This document shows positions 20,061-32,274 of a stretch of 64,000 nucleotides of DNA, one piece after another. Source of the stretch: Trichobilharzia szidati (Eukaryota; Platyhelminthes; Trematoda; Strigeidida; Schistosomatidae); the NCBI GenBank assembly GCA_944472155.2, contig OX235272.1, positions 88,604,020-88,668,019 on the forward strand. Direction: 5' to 3'. Positions within the stretch are counted from its first letter, which is position 1, and every line of letters begins with the position of its first letter. A program made the translations under genes and the position numbers. The notes under the pieces are model-generated. The model did no database searches and had not been told where the DNA came from. It saw only the letters and a program-made list of their open reading frames with translations.

Positions 20061-20474
20061 AATTTAAACAATTTGTTATTAACACTTATGTTGACTTTCA
20101 AAGGTTATAAGTGTCACAAAACGAAAGTTATATACCAGTGACAGACCCACTTATTTTCGGTATTTTTGTATGACGAACCACCTAATATAGCAGGTAAATA
20201 ACTATTAACTCCAGACCAGTCTTAGCAATAATATCCTGCCGCGTCACGTGATCATGATGATGATGATGATCAGTGTTGATATCATTCAGTGAATGTAAAT
20301 AATCATTTGATGAACAAGTCAGCTTGTTTATTCCCGTTTATTCTTTCTAAATTATCACCACAAATCTATGATCACTTGGCTAAATAAAGTTTGTTATTTA
20401 TGATGTTTGTTTTTAGTTATTTGTAAATATTGTACTGTACTGTACAATACACAACACAACTATATTTTAGTGTA

Positions 20475-20842
20475 GGTTTGCAGGGAATTATTTGGTTGCA
20501 GGATTTCATCATGAGCTGACATTGGTTAGAGAACGATTGGAAAACCATCTTGGAGAAACAGACACCTGTTTAGTCCTAGTGTGGCACCTTTCAGGAGTAC
20601 GCACCCACCGGGCTCTGAACTCGAGACTTTTCAGTTACAAGTTTAGCTGGTGGATTATTAAGCCGGTGCAACCTTACCCAATGACCAGCCAATGAGTTCC
20701 AACTTCTGCAAATTCACGATAGAGCGCGACCGCTAGTCAATGTCATCGCTGGCGAGTATTTGTCCCCACAGCCAACCTGCCGTACCCCGCTGGTTACGAC
20801 TTCCCATTGGAACCCAGGTAACCACCTACCGTATTCAGGTAT
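20475..20842 (-). mobile_element. SINE-A, full length, diverged
   Basis: All modules are present in reverse: tail (ttgcagggaattatttggttgcag), hammerhead relic (about 20545-20600, missing stem III pairing), B-box complement gggctctgaactcg, head, leader gtcaatgtcatcgctggcgag, and end ggaacccaggtaaccacc. The A box has decayed. Confidence 0.8.
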
Positions 20843-20879
20843 GAAACAGATAGAAGAAGCGTTGGTGTTAAATAACTGT

Positions 20880-21478
20880 CCTATAAAATTCATGAGGAAG
20901 ATCTAAAAAGGCCAGAAGAAAAGGAAAAATAATGGTGAAACTAATAATGATAACATAAATAAGAGAGAATATAAGGCATCAACTGTTATACCATATAAGG
21001 AGGGGACATCTAAGACCCTACACAGGATTCTTAATAGAGCAGGAATTAGGGTGGCATTCAAACATACAAACTCGCTCAGGCAGGCACAAGCTGTGTAGGT
21101 ACGTTAAAGGACCTTGGCGACCTAATTAAACAAAATAATATAATTTACAAAATACCTTGCAATGACTGTTAGGTCAACTACATAGGTCAAACCAGTAGAT
21201 TAGGAGTAGTCAGATTGTCAGAACATAAGAATTTAGCTAAGGTTAGAATGATTGACCCAACGAAGATAAGTAATTTAGAAAAAAGCCCAGCGATTGCACT
21301 GCATGCATTAACACACAACCACACAATAGGGGGTGGGACACAGTTATAGTTCTTAAAAGATATCAGAGACATGGAAAATAATGGAATTATATGAACGAAG
21401 TTGGAAAGTTGTGTGAGTATTGCCTTGATATGATTGTGAGCAGCAATAAGTTGTGCCTGAAACATTACTAGTGAATAC
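20880..21478 (+). pseudogene. PLE-3 endonuclease region
   Basis: In order, with stops: NINKREYKASTVIPYKEGTSK, LHRILNRAGIRVAFKHTNSL, NNIIYKIPCNDC, NYIGQTSRLGVVRLSEHK and LEKSPAIALHALTHNHTI. The GIY-YIG tyrosines and the NYIGQTSR block are recognisable. The family is distinct from PLE-1 and PLE-2. RT sequence is missing. 21480-21590 continues into Repeat-E-like sequence. Confidence 0.75.
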
Positions 21479-21591
21479 TACTATATAACACTGTGAGACT
21501 TAATCTAAATAGATTTTGTCCATGATAGAATAATACTCTATCACAGTGCCCAAGTTCTGTTCTTATATCAATTCCACTTTGTCCTACACTT

Positions 21592-22738
21592 ATTATTATC
21601 ATTATCGTATCCTTTAATTCCTACAGGAACATAGGGCTTCAGCCGTGCGTCTCCATTGAGTTCGGTTTTCTGCTTGAGTCTTCACCTGGCTCCATATCTG
21701 CCTATATGTTTTCATCTCCTCTTCACATGACCTACTCCAAGTCAACCTTGCACTGACGACCAACTCGCCGCTTCCCTTGCGGGTTCCACTCGAGCAATGG
21801 ATTGTCTAGTGATGTCACTTGATGGTTTCCTCAGAGTATGGCCAATCCATCTCCATTTCTTCCTGCCTATTTGTTTCACAGTCGGTTCCTGCTGTGTTGG
21901 TTCGCTCCCAGAGATCCCTGCTGCTGATCTTTTCTGGCCAGCCATCTGATCTTGAGTATTGAGCGAAGACAACTGTTAATGAAGGTCTGTAGTTTGTTTG
22001 AGATGCTCTTCATGACGCGCAGTGCAAGTCTCTGATCCGTATAGTAGCACTGACTTCACATTGGAGTTGAAAATCCGGATCTTATCTTTGATGCTGAGTG
22101 TTGTTGACCTCCACACAGACTTGAGAGTAGTGAAAGCTTGTCTTGCTTTTCCGATTCTTGCTTTGATATCTTCGACAGTTCCGCCTGAAGTTGAAGCGAT
22201 GCTTCCCAGGTAGGTAGGTGAAGGAGGTTGTTTCTTTCAGGTTCCTCCCATTTATGCTGATTGTTGTCAGTTGTTGTTGTTGCTGTTGGTGGTGTTGCCC
22301 AGGAATTTTTATCACCTCTGTTTTATCTATGTTCACCTGAAGTCCTATCTTTGATGCTTCTTCTGCTAACTTGTTGCTTTTCGCTTGCATATCTTCCAGT
22401 TTGTGGGAAATCAGACATATATCATCGGTGAAGTCTAGATCCTCCAAGTTTTTTGTGTGAGTCCATTTTATGCCTGTTTCCTCATTGCCCGCTGTTTGTC
22501 ACATTATCCAGTCTACTGCAATCAAGAAAATCATTGGCGATAATAGGCAGCCTTGTCTTACTCCTGTCCTCACTTCGAAGGGTTCCGTAAGTTTCCCGTT
22601 GTGGATTACTTGGCATGCAGCATTGTCGTACAGCTATTGGATGAGATGTATAATTGTCGGTGGCACCCGTAGTTGCGAAGTAGTTTCCAAATCACCTCTC
22701 GATCGACGCTGTCAAAGGCCTTTGTCCTACACTATTTG
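21592..22738 (-). pseudogene. RTE LINE, 5'-truncated within RT motif A
   Basis: It starts on the minus strand at about 22738 with the KAFDSVDREV block and continues through motif B and motif C (DFTDDICLISH; the A before DD has become T). It then runs on through NKLAEEASKIGLQVNIDKTEV and the Q-run, RTE thumb, and IGRKKWRWIGHTLRKPSSDITRQ (21850-21800). It ends gaagccctatgttcctgtagg with a taatgataataa tail. It retains GAA where the 13.5 kb copy has the stop. A frameshift splits it near 22150-22200. Confidence 0.88.
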
Positions 22739-23329
22739 GTCAGTATAAAGTGTGTACATCTAAGAAATATTAGGTAGTATATTTGTAGCAGGTTATGCAC
22801 ATGACGACTTAGCACAGTCTCAGACAGTGTAGGCTGTGAAATGACTACTGGAACGGCCAACTATCTGGCTTCAGAAGTGAATTACACATGTCTGAATCTC
22901 AGCTGTTACGTGATTTTCCTGGTAGTTGCAGATTCACCTATTTGGCGAGTATTCACAAGGACAATCTAGATCCAGACACGCCTTCTTCACTACTGATGAT
23001 TGGCACTATCGAATATCAAATGCGTAATACGATCAGTAGCAGCATTGTGTCTCTTTGGCCACGTATCTCATTGCACAGACGACTAATTGATTGGATCACT
23101 ACTTCACTGACTGTCACTTGGGAACTTCTTCATGTGACTGAAAGTAGTTTCATATTATGACAATAAAGCTCCTTGATATGCGTTCAGAAACACAGACAAT
23201 AACCCTTCTTTCTGTTCTCCCGATCTATGCGCATTCACCATAAGCAGGAGTATTTTGAATAACTGCACCATCTTGTAGCTTGAATCTAACTATCCTAGGG
23301 ATTGTGAACGTTGTTTTGTAAGTTTAGTC
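22739..23329. other. Unassigned
   Basis: A 90-codon plus frame (22888-23160) shows no domain I know and no codon pattern that separates it from noise. Adjacent sequence shows no repeat match. Confidence 0.4.
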
Positions 23330-24235
23330 ACCAAGATAGTGAGAATTTTACCACTGTCTCGTTCTAAGTACACAGATTTTGTTTCATTCGTCTGATGACT
23401 ACTGTGTCAGCAAAACGCAGCAAGTTAGGTTTCTTTTACCTCTTGATTACTTCGAAATCCTTAAGATTGTCCACAGTATGACCAGTGTTCAATAAGTGGT
23501 GAGCAGTCATAATGTGTAATGCCAGTGAGCACTTTAGGCAGAAATTCACTGATAGAGTTGAGAAATGTAGTCAATAACCCTTCTGTTTTTCGTTCCAATA
23601 TATATATGCTTTGACACTCACATGTGAATTTGTAGATGCAGTCGGAGGTAATACAAGATGGAAGTTTGTTCACTTCTGATTGTCTTAAATAAAGGATTCT
23701 CTGATACACATATACAAGATTGGTGGCTGGCTATGTTTCCTTCAGCACACCATTCAATCTGCACCTTATTCTACTAGCAGTATTATCACTGTTGAAGGCA
23801 GTCGGCAGAATAACTAATTATTTCTCCACTGTCCTGCAAATCACTTTTTCTACACCACATCTTCCATGTTTGTCGATGAGCTTCTGTGGATAACCATTAT
23901 CATACTGGCATTTTTCCACAATGGACAACTCTTCTTTCACCTTTTCCTCTAATTAAAGCTTTCTTACACGATCGGACAATGATCTGAAGGGTATCTTTAT
24001 ACAACTTGTAGGGTAGAAACCTTTGAATTTCAGATAAACTGCCCCCTAGTTCCCTTTCCTTTTGGTATAACTTACGATTTCGATATCTGTTATAATTTCC
24101 ATACTCCATCATAAAATTATTAGTAGGATGAATATTATTTAGGAGGTTTAATATTTGAGATGCATCATTATTTAACCTGAAGAAAAAATATAAGCTAGTT
24201 TCAAATATCTTCAAATTTATTAACTGATTTTAACT
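23330..24235 (-). pseudogene. PLE copy (PLE-4-like), RT end to endonuclease
   Basis: On the minus strand: NLLNNIHPTNNFMMEYGNYN (post motif C), RELGGSLSEIQRFLPYKLYKDTLQIIVRSCKKALIRGK (linker), NGYPQKLIDKHG near 23880, and NKLPSCITSDCIYKFTCECQSIYI (endonuclease start, about 23660-23590). The GIY-YIG second block has decayed to SIYILERKTEGL. Confidence 0.8.
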
Positions 24236-24249
24236 CACTCCCTAGTTTA

Positions 24250-24690
24250 CCAACCTGCAATTTTTCTACCCAGTCCTAAGCAAGGGAAAAGAGGGGAAGT
24301 TGGGCGTGGGCTAGCCACCCGTCTTGGGAAGTTAATCCAGTCGCTACAGAAACTGCAAAGAGCAACGAGAAAACCTCTGCGAACGAACCAATCAAAAACC
24401 CTTTGTTCAACAGATTTGCCGGAGAAAATGAAGATGGATCAGATACACGCTGAGGGGACTATAAAATAATACCGGTCTTGCTCGATTTTATTGCTCGAGT
24501 AGAACCCGAATAGGAAACGATGACTCAGATGCCTGAAAGTGACATGGAGGAGACCCTATGAAGAGGAGATGAACGCTTATGGAGAACTTTGGGGCCAACT
24601 GGAAAGGAGCACAGAGAACAGGACAAATTGGAGATGAGCTGTTGAAGCCCTGTGCTTCACTTGGAACCCAAGGGAATAATAATAATAGTA
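24250..24690 (+). mobile_element. RTE deletion derivative: 5' piece joined to 3' end
   Basis: 24285-24345 (gttgggcgtgggctagccac...gctacagaaactgc) is the RTE 5' segment that SINE-C also uses. It is followed at once by RTE C-terminal sequence (aaaatgaagatggatcag, cgagtagaacccgaataggaaacg, gtgacatggaggagaccc) and the terminus cactggaaccc-type stem and (taa)n tail at 24675-24690. Endonuclease and RT are absent and there is no tRNA head, so this resembles an intermediate between RTE and SINE-C. Confidence 0.7.
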
Positions 24691-26029
24691 TAATATCAAC
24701 GACTTTACTTATCTAAGTTAAACATTTAAGGAATAATCTCTGTCCTTTGACGGCTTTAAAAGGCTAATAACAATTGTTATCAGCGTAAATTTCATCATGA
24801 ATCACCGATTATTAGGCAATCTTTGCAGCAGAGGACAACTGCTTTGTTTTCTCTAAATTCAGAGCTTCAGCAGTCTGCATCTACTACCTTGTCACAGGTG
24901 GTGATCAAGGTCGTCCAAGATCAGTACAAAACAGCTATTCAGTGCTTCCTTGTTTCCAGTGCTTTCCAGAGTCATTTGAGCTGATGGATTAAACCTGCTT
25001 TTAAATCAACCGAATGCCTATATACGCAACATTTGAGTAATAACTGGTAAAAGTTAAGTAACAAACTGAAATCATTTGAAGAAGCATTGAAAATCACGGA
25101 TTTCAGACAGTTATTTCGTGGTAGATTGGGAGTCTTCGGCAGAACAAACTCAAACCTCTAGGTTACCAGACGATCCCACCGACCATTGGGCCGTTGAGAC
25201 AATACACACTGTCCCTTGTATTCCAGCTTCCATCAATTCACGACAAATGGCACCACCACCAGAAAATGCCATCAGCTGAATGGTGTTCAAAAAGAGACTC
25301 TTAATAACCTATTATTTCTTTGGTAAACAATGACTCTTCCGTCTTAATTCGTCAAAATTTCACGTAATCTAGTATGAAATAACTTGGTATTTGCATTCAT
25401 TTACTTTCTTAATGATTTTATCAATACCTCTGACCTTTTTCTCATTTTGTTTGAATAATTCTTCAATTAAATTACATAATCATCTCCATTTGTGTGTGTG
25501 CGTGTGTTTGAATCACCTTCTTAAGTACCGAAATATTCATCTCTTCACAGTAGTTTAAAATGGCTCTATTTTGTTCGTAACTGATCATTCTAACCGCCTT
25601 TATAATTTTTACCTTGTCTCTGTTTTTGGCATGTTTTATCTACTCTTGTAAAAATAAACTGGTTATTCAGTTAAAGTATGTCGTATTGATTACTTATGTA
25701 TTTTATTTCTTATTCAGGTTGTGTTATGCGTCTTACAAAAACCTTATGAAGTGAAATAAGTTCATCTTGTCCTAGAAAAGTCGTTTCATTTTATTTATTT
25801 GAGTTATTCAAATGAGAATAATGCATCTAAAAGTTCATACAATTATTCCCCTTTATGAATTTTTTGATAAAGCTTTATTCAAAAGCATCTAAGCATCTTG
25901 GAATTTTCTGGAAAAAGAAGATAACAGATTTTAAAGATGAGGTGTAATAATTTTGAAAGGAAGAGAGAAAGTGTGAATGCTCACTTCACTGGATACTGGA
26001 TAGTGACTAATACCTAGATATGATGGAGA
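24691..26029. other. No gene; possible old SINE-A traces
   Basis: 24925-24990 (cagtacaaaacagctattcagtgcttcc, then gtttccagtgctttc) and 25130-25160 look like worn SINE-A pieces. The rest is AT-rich with a (gt)n run near 25491-25512. No open frame of note. Confidence 0.4.
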
Positions 26030-26375
26030 TTTGTACCTCAGGCGAATAAATTTGATGTGGTTGTGTTCTCTGAGCTGGATAGTTTATTTGCGAAGCTTTC
26101 GTCACCCTACTAGTCAACATCTTCAGCGCATACTGCAATTTGATGAAGTGAGCTTTTAGATTTCTCCACGAATTTATTGATCATCTCTCTCGGTAACATA
26201 CCTTGAACGTGAATGATTATTTTTGTGTAGTTTCACATCCTCTAGGCTACTTGTATTGAAACTGATTGTTTCTTTGACTTGAAATTTGACCCTTTGTGTG
26301 TGAGATTTCCTTCTTATCGATTGGTTGGTTGGTCGGTTAATCAATAGACACATCGATATGAACAAAACTTCACTG
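26030..26375 (-). pseudogene. PLE-2 3' end
   Basis: The minus strand reads RRKSHTQRVKFQVKETISFNTSSLEDVK, matching the C-terminal tail of the 17.5 kb protein. It then enters the terminal module with the complement of tcttcag (26120-26126) and tttc (26097-26100). Confidence 0.8.
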
Positions 26376-27449
26376 TCATCTTCAGTGTTAATTTGTCAGG
26401 AAGAGAGTTTAAGACACTTCTTGTGAGTATTTATAAATATATCATCTGCCAGTGTTGGAGAAAACTGAATGGTCAACATATGGATTGTTTACTCTAACTG
26501 ATCTCCATTTCGTAGGGAACAACAATGGCGGCCATCGTCCGCTGGTTGACAAAAGACTAGGAAAAAGTAATCAGAAGTATTATTGTGATTTATACTGACG
26601 TTTATTCGCAGACTTCATGCTTCGAAAACCTGCAGTTCCGGTTCACTGTCAGTGAAGAAGTAAGCAATCCACGCATTGCCAATCCGTTTTCTGACATTCT
26701 CCTGTCGGTTAGCACACACACAGTATTCTGAGGCATCGATTAGTCTTCTGGAAACAGCTCTAGGTTCAAGATGTTTCATTATCTGGACATTTGACAACAT
26801 CAATTAGAACCTTATAGTATATTGATATTACATTAGTTATTGTCGATTTTTATTAGCTTGTAGTTGTGTATCAGTCTTTTTTCGCGCTCTATGGATAATT
26901 CTGCCACCGAGTTTCAAATACAAGTCACTCATTTAGAAATAAAATGCTTATAGAATAGTAAAACAATACGGGTGGAAAATGTTAACTTTATTACTTATTA
27001 ATGACTGCATATATCTGCGAAAATATTAAAATGTAATCAGCGTAAAAAGTCATCTTAAAGGAAAGATACACGATCAAAACGCCATCTTCTTGACACTAAC
27101 TGTCTGAATCATGATAAGAAAAAAAATGGTGGTAAATGCAAAAAGTATAAGTTATGAGTAAAGCTATACAGATAGTCAAAGGACGAAAACAACGAGGTTT
27201 GTAGAAAACTCAACTTCACCATATAGGACACTGACAACCTAGAATTCTCCAATGGATTAAAATCAACCTCTCAAGGCATCTGAAGGGACTTGGAAAGAAC
27301 AATAAGAATTAAATAAGGCATTTAGAAGACAAATTTCGCGAGATGATATCATTTCGTAGTTTCTTTACAACCGCTTTACAACTAACATGGTTAACAATAA
27401 TAAAATGAAGATCATGACAATTACTCAGTTATATAAAAAACAAAAGTAC
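26376..27449. other. Nothing recognised
   Basis: AT-rich with no assignable repeat. A 62-codon minus frame at 26615-26803 has no domain. Confidence 0.4.
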
Positions 27450-28506
27450 ATATTAATGACCAATCACATTTAAATAGGTCAAGTAGTCCATGATAGGTGA
27501 AGGTTGAAGTCTATCGCTTTTTGTACATACATAGTTGTATGTATGTATGTGACCAATTCTAAGTGCTTCCAACACCTTCAATAACCTTGAATTAGAGTTA
27601 TGTGAAATAATTGTGAAGCAGTCATCAATACTGATTTTGTGACTTGACATTAATAAGTGCTTTGCAATGGATGATGATGGATTTCTATTCAGATTAATTG
27701 CATTGGGATTTGCTATATGTTTTAATAACCATTTTGGAACATGTTCTTTTCGACAACATTGGAACATTCTATTGGTTCTACTATATAGTAGTCACCGCAG
27801 CTGCAGGTGAACTTGTAGATACAGTTTGACGTAGAGTCCACAGAATTTCGTCCTTTAATCGTAGGTACAGGGATCGAAAATGTTCAGCATGTGAGAAAAA
27901 GAGATGCGGCGTAGAATGTGCGTTTGATGGATGACCGAAGTCTTTGAGCTGTCAACTGCATAATCTGGTCACCCTTGAACGGTAGGTTAATAAAGATAGC
28001 TTTCTTTGGTACAGAAGCTGTCTTTTCTATATGTAGTCTATCCCTACTGTGACAATTGATACAGTTTTCTGGATAACCATTAGCTAATAAAACTGAATGT
28101 ATATGTCGAAGCTCATCAATCAGTGTGTCACTCGTGCCTATTTTTCGTGCCCTTGAGAACAAAGATTTCACTAGGGAACGTTTATACTGGATACGAAAAA
28201 AATGGTGAAATGAAGATATTGTCTACTCCATGTTTTTTTACGAAAAGTAGATCGCTGAATCGTTCCATCATCTCTCCTGGTCATAGTAATATCCAGGAAA
28301 CCGAGTTTGTTATTCGATTCGAGTTCGGAAGTCACTCGGGTATTTGGATGAATCTGATTAAATAGAGTAATAAAGTTTTCAATAGATTTACTATTATTAC
28401 CAATAATGAGTGTGTCATCTACATAACCTTTATATAGCATAAATTCTCCATTTTTTGTGAAATGTTCATTTGATATGACCGACATGCTAGACACCTTGAA
28501 CATCAA
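27450..28506 (-). pseudogene. PLE-4 copy with RT motif C and endonuclease tail
   Basis: Minus-strand order: GEFMLYKGYVDDTLIIGN (motif C with both catalytic D, about 28445-28395), NQIHPNTRVTSELESNNKLGFLDITMTRRDDG, QYLHF, then SRARKIGTSDTLIDELRHIHSVLLANGYPEN (28160-28070), KKAIFINLPFKGDQIMQLTAQRLRSSIKRTF, and a damaged endonuclease. EHVPKWLLKHIANP..SIAKHLLMSSHKISIDDCFTIIS ends the protein near 27500. RT motifs A and B are missing from this strand. The break lies beside SINE-D. Confidence 0.85.
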
Positions 28507-28539
28507 GGAAAAGGTTATATTATTTTATTCTATTTTTTA

Positions 28540-28735
28540 TTTTTGATTACAGCTTGATGCCACACCGTATTTTCAGTACAAGTATGGAATTTTCAGCATG
28601 GATATCGGTAGCCCAAATTTTGCAGGCCGACCATAGACATCGGGTATGCGTCGGCAGGGAATCAAACCACGGACCATGTGCATGGTCGGCGGAAGTCCTA
28701 ACGACTGTGCTACCGACGCTCAGTCAACATAGAAT
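28540..28735 (-). mobile_element. SINE-D copy
   Basis: Minus strand: head ggtagcacagtcgttaggac with the hairpin gaccatgcacatggtc, a decayed B box (gtttgattccc), then a body unrelated to RTE (atatccatgctgaaaattcc, acttgtactgaaaatacgg) and an A-rich tail near 28540. Its head matches SINE-C. Confidence 0.8.
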
Positions 28736-28925
28736 CTTTATTCACCAATGTTCCTCTTCATGAAACTGCTATTGATGACTGATAGTTCACAAATCGGGTG
28801 CATGAAGGAGGCCAGTAGACACAATTTCTGACACTCCCAGAAACAGCTTTTCTTGCAATTATTAAACAATGATTTCATGATGTTCAAATAGATAAAGGAC
28901 AAATGACTTAAAGAAAGTGAAATAA
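28736..28925 (+). pseudogene. PLE RT motif A fragment, opposite strand to PLE-4
   Basis: The plus strand reads SVNIESLFTNVPLHETAIDD, the PLE motif A block, followed by stops. It lies head to head with the minus-strand PLE-4 and is separated from it by SINE-D. Confidence 0.65.
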
Positions 28926-29319
28926 AATTTTACTGACGTATACAGCCCCGATAAATTCAACTAAGAAATCTCATCCTAAGGAACATCACTGAGACTAGTG
29001 AACAACAACCTGATCAGCTAGGAAAACTGAAAAATGGGTTTCAAAACTGCTTATATTCATTTTAAACAATAAATATTTTGAGTGAGAAGGCAACAGGGAG
29101 AAGTTAATTAAACCTTAGGTCCCGATGGAGTGCTAACGCACCAATGACCCTGAACGAATTGGTCACATTCCCCACATGATTTCAAGATATTATTCAGCTC
29201 GATTCAAGTCACATGCCAGCTATGATGAACCAATATCATGGAATTCGGTGTAGGCAAAATATTCCAGTATTGTTTGGACGAGGAATTGTTCGAAAGTAGG
29301 AGAATTTGTCACAGTGTAG
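28926..29319. other. Nothing recognised
   Basis: No frame or repeat family seen. This may include the unrecognised 5' end of the following Merlin element. Confidence 0.35.
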
Positions 29320-30170
29320 AAAGCTTTAGCAGAGCTACTGATGGACACGATTTGTATTTTAAAGTTTGCTGGAGGTGAGTTAGTGTCGGCGATCGTAGGC
29401 TGATGATCATATTATTTCGTAGGAACTGTTTTCTCCAAATCATAATTTTCATTAACTCAGTCTTTTGGCATTTGCGGTTACTGGGTGTTAAAACACGCTG
29501 TGAGAATTACGACTGTTAAAACGGAAAATAGTCTTGTCTCAGCAGATCAGTGATACCAGCAATGTGGAGATATTGCATCCTGAAAGGTGAAGAGAGCAGC
29601 TTCTTTATTGGGAGGGGAAGGTGTCGCCTTACATGTAGATGAGACAGCGCTGATTAGAAGGAAATACAACCGAAGGTCGTCAAACAGACAATGACGTTTT
29701 TGTCCTTAAAGTACATGGTACCACCTCACGCAAAGCATCCATCTAAAGAAAACCAGACGAGAAATCAGCTACTCTAATACCCATTATTACTAGATCGGTA
29801 AAACCAGGATCCATACTACCCACAGATAAATAGCGAGAGTGAAATCCCTTATCATCCCTTGGCTTTATTTACCATATTGCCAACCATTCCAATGACTTCG
29901 TGGATCCTGCTACAATTACCCACACCAGTTCTATTGAAGAATTTCGGGGAAGACTGAAGAACAGAATTAAAGCCATTCATGGATCTCAGAAGGATGTCAT
30001 CCACAGTCATCTAGATGGATTCAAGTATGGGATAGGTTTCAATTTTTCTATTGACACGTCATTGAGAAACTGGGCGGCTTTTTTGGAAAACGTGAAAGGT
30101 TTCCTGTGTAACAATTTCATGCCTTTATTATTCATTACATATATATACCATTGTACAGCTTTATGATAAA
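29320..30170 (+). pseudogene. Merlin-type DNA transposase relic
   Basis: Plus-strand blocks in two frames match the Merlin/IS1016 family. They are GEGVALHVDETALIRRKYN (about 29618-29680, first catalytic D in VDET), NDVFVLKVHGTTSRKAS, ATLIPIITRSVKPGSILPTDK (second D region, about 29765-29830), and FVDPATITHTSSIEEFRGRLKNRIKAI..SQKDVIHSHLDGF (29895-30020, the DDE-type acidic end). INWAAFLENV-type residues close the frame. Merlin elements are cut-and-paste transposons known from schistosomes. Stops and at least two frameshifts kill it. Terminal inverted repeats were not located. Confidence 0.78.
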
Positions 30171-31314
30171 TTCGTTGAAAAGAGACTATTCGTTGAATCC
30201 CTTGCTTTGATTTCCTATATATCATGAAACACCACTGAAGGTATTGCCGAAACCCCACCAGAAATATTTGTTCAGAATCCAGCCATATAGCAATTGAATT
30301 ATTAGGACATTCAAGGGTTCACCCATTAGCAGTTCACAAATACTAAGTTATATTTATTTCTGAAAGGTTTTTTCAAAATGTTTCTCTTCTTGATATAATG
30401 AAATAAGTCAAATTCCAAGTCGATAAAACTATCGATTCCCATACAAATTAACAACCAATAGCAATCAAGGTCGTATAAGAAGAAGAAAGTCATTTATACA
30501 CGAAGAATTGAAATAACGTCGCTTCACAATGAAATCAGTGCTGGAAATGTTGTCTAGAAAGACAACGAAATCTTCTCAATTAAACCATTTGGTTTAGAGA
30601 ACACAAAAAAACTTTGGGATGTTTTTCCCCCTCTTCCTTAAATTTTTGCTGTTTTATAGCTTTTCCTTCTCTCGATCTTCAGTAATTTGATTATATTTGT
30701 TTCTTTTTTTGCTTTCTCTGCCTATTCAAGTTTCACCTCATTATACTAATTTACATGAAAAAATAAATTACACGGATAATTTCATTTTGTTGGCAATTCT
30801 ATTTATTAGATTAAGATTTTGATTAATTATCTTCATAATTAAGAAGAGATTCATCTAAATGAAGATGAAACCACCCATTTTAGTATTTTGTATTTAGTTT
30901 TCGCCTTGTAACCTGAAGGTCTTGGGTGTAACGACCTGAACCGATTAATTGTGGTTTGATCACAGGAAACCGATCTCTTTGTCCTACTACATGGCTGTCT
31001 GAAACTTCCTTGAGACACACGCACAGTCACTAAAGGCTCCAAAGACAACAAAAAGACAGTTATTCATCGACAAAATCAATGTATGGTTCCACTCAACAAC
31101 AATAATAACACCAAAAACTCAAACATACTTCAGCAGTGCTGTTAGGAAGCTATACAGTCAAGAGAACGTTATAGGTACAAAATAAGTACTATAGATTGAA
31201 ATTAGTTAACCAATATTCAACTGTGAGAAGTATCTGAGAATGAAACATAATGTTCCCAACAAAGGATAGTCAAATCTGTCCACAAGAATCACACACCGAA
31301 AATTCCCCTCAGAG
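30171..31314. other. Mostly unassigned
   Basis: A tRNA-head-like scrap of SINE-A (ccttgtaacctgaaggtcttggg, 30904-30926) is the only repeat noticed. No gene is seen. Confidence 0.4.
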
Positions 31315-32090
31315 AGTCCAAGGTCAGAATCAGATATAATGGAGAAGATTTGTATCTCAGGTAGATGATTTTGATGTAATTGTGTTCTCTGAGATGGATG
31401 GTTTACTTGCGAAGTTTGCATTGCCTTACAAGGCAACATCTTCAGCGCATACTTCAATTTGAAGTGAGCTTTTAAATTTCTCCACGAGTTTATTAGTCAT
31501 CTCTCCTGGTAACCTGGAACGTGATTGATTGCTCTTCTCTATCTTCACACCCCCTAGTCTATTTGTATTGGTATTGATTGTTTCCTTGACCTGAAGTTTG
31601 ACTTTTTGTGTATGAGATTTTCCTCTCATGGACTGGAAAATTTTGTCTGTTTCAATGTGTCTATTAATTGACGATTCATTGGAATACCAGGCTTCCAAAA
31701 ATTCTCTGCGTTCTTGGTGTTTCCTCTTCCTAATATCTGAATGTTGTCCCAGTCGAATTGATGTCCATGGCTGTCTATATGTGGTGATATGAGGGAGTGG
31801 ATATCATGTCTTTTGACGGCTAGTTTGTGTTCATGGATGCGAAGATGAAGAGGGCGTCCACTTTGGCCAATGTAATGTTTTTCGCAGTCGTTGAAATTTA
31901 TTTTGTAGATGATGTTGGTTTTATCTTCTTTTACTGTTGAGTCTTTTGGTTGACACAGAGTTGAGTGGGTTGATTTTGTTGGTTTGTGTGCGATATCAAT
32001 TCCTAAAGGTTTGAAGAGTCGTGCAGCGATTTCTGAGACGTCCTTTATATTTAAAGGATGATTTTCTTTGTGTTTTTTTGAGGGTCAGGA
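31315..32090 (-). pseudogene. PLE-2 copy, endonuclease to terminus
   Basis: Minus order: the LFKPLGIDIAHKPTKSTHS-type start near 32000, the endonuclease with a frameshift, and EHKLAVKRHDIHSLISPHIDSHGHQFDWDN with no insert. MEAWYSNESSINRHIETDKIFQSMRGKSHTQKV lies at 31698-31600, and the terminal module is at 31310-31450. It lacks the 114 bp insert found in the 17.4 kb copy and so marks the ancestral state. Confidence 0.82.
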
Positions 32091-32274
32091 TCACCTTGGA
32101 TCACTCAAACACAATCACATCGTAAAACAAGACATTATTAATATCATCACATAACCATAAAGAGAGGCATTAAAATTAGAGATTGAACATGGACAAAGAC
32201 GCACAATAAGGATCAAGTCAACATATGATATACAATGATAATCAGTCTAGGAGAAAAATGGATAATAATTTGAA
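32091..32274. other. Short unassigned gap
   Basis: AT-rich, no feature. Confidence 0.4.

Noticed and set aside
22888..23160. 90-codon plus-strand frame
   Set aside because: No family resemblance, and surroundings are worn retroelements.
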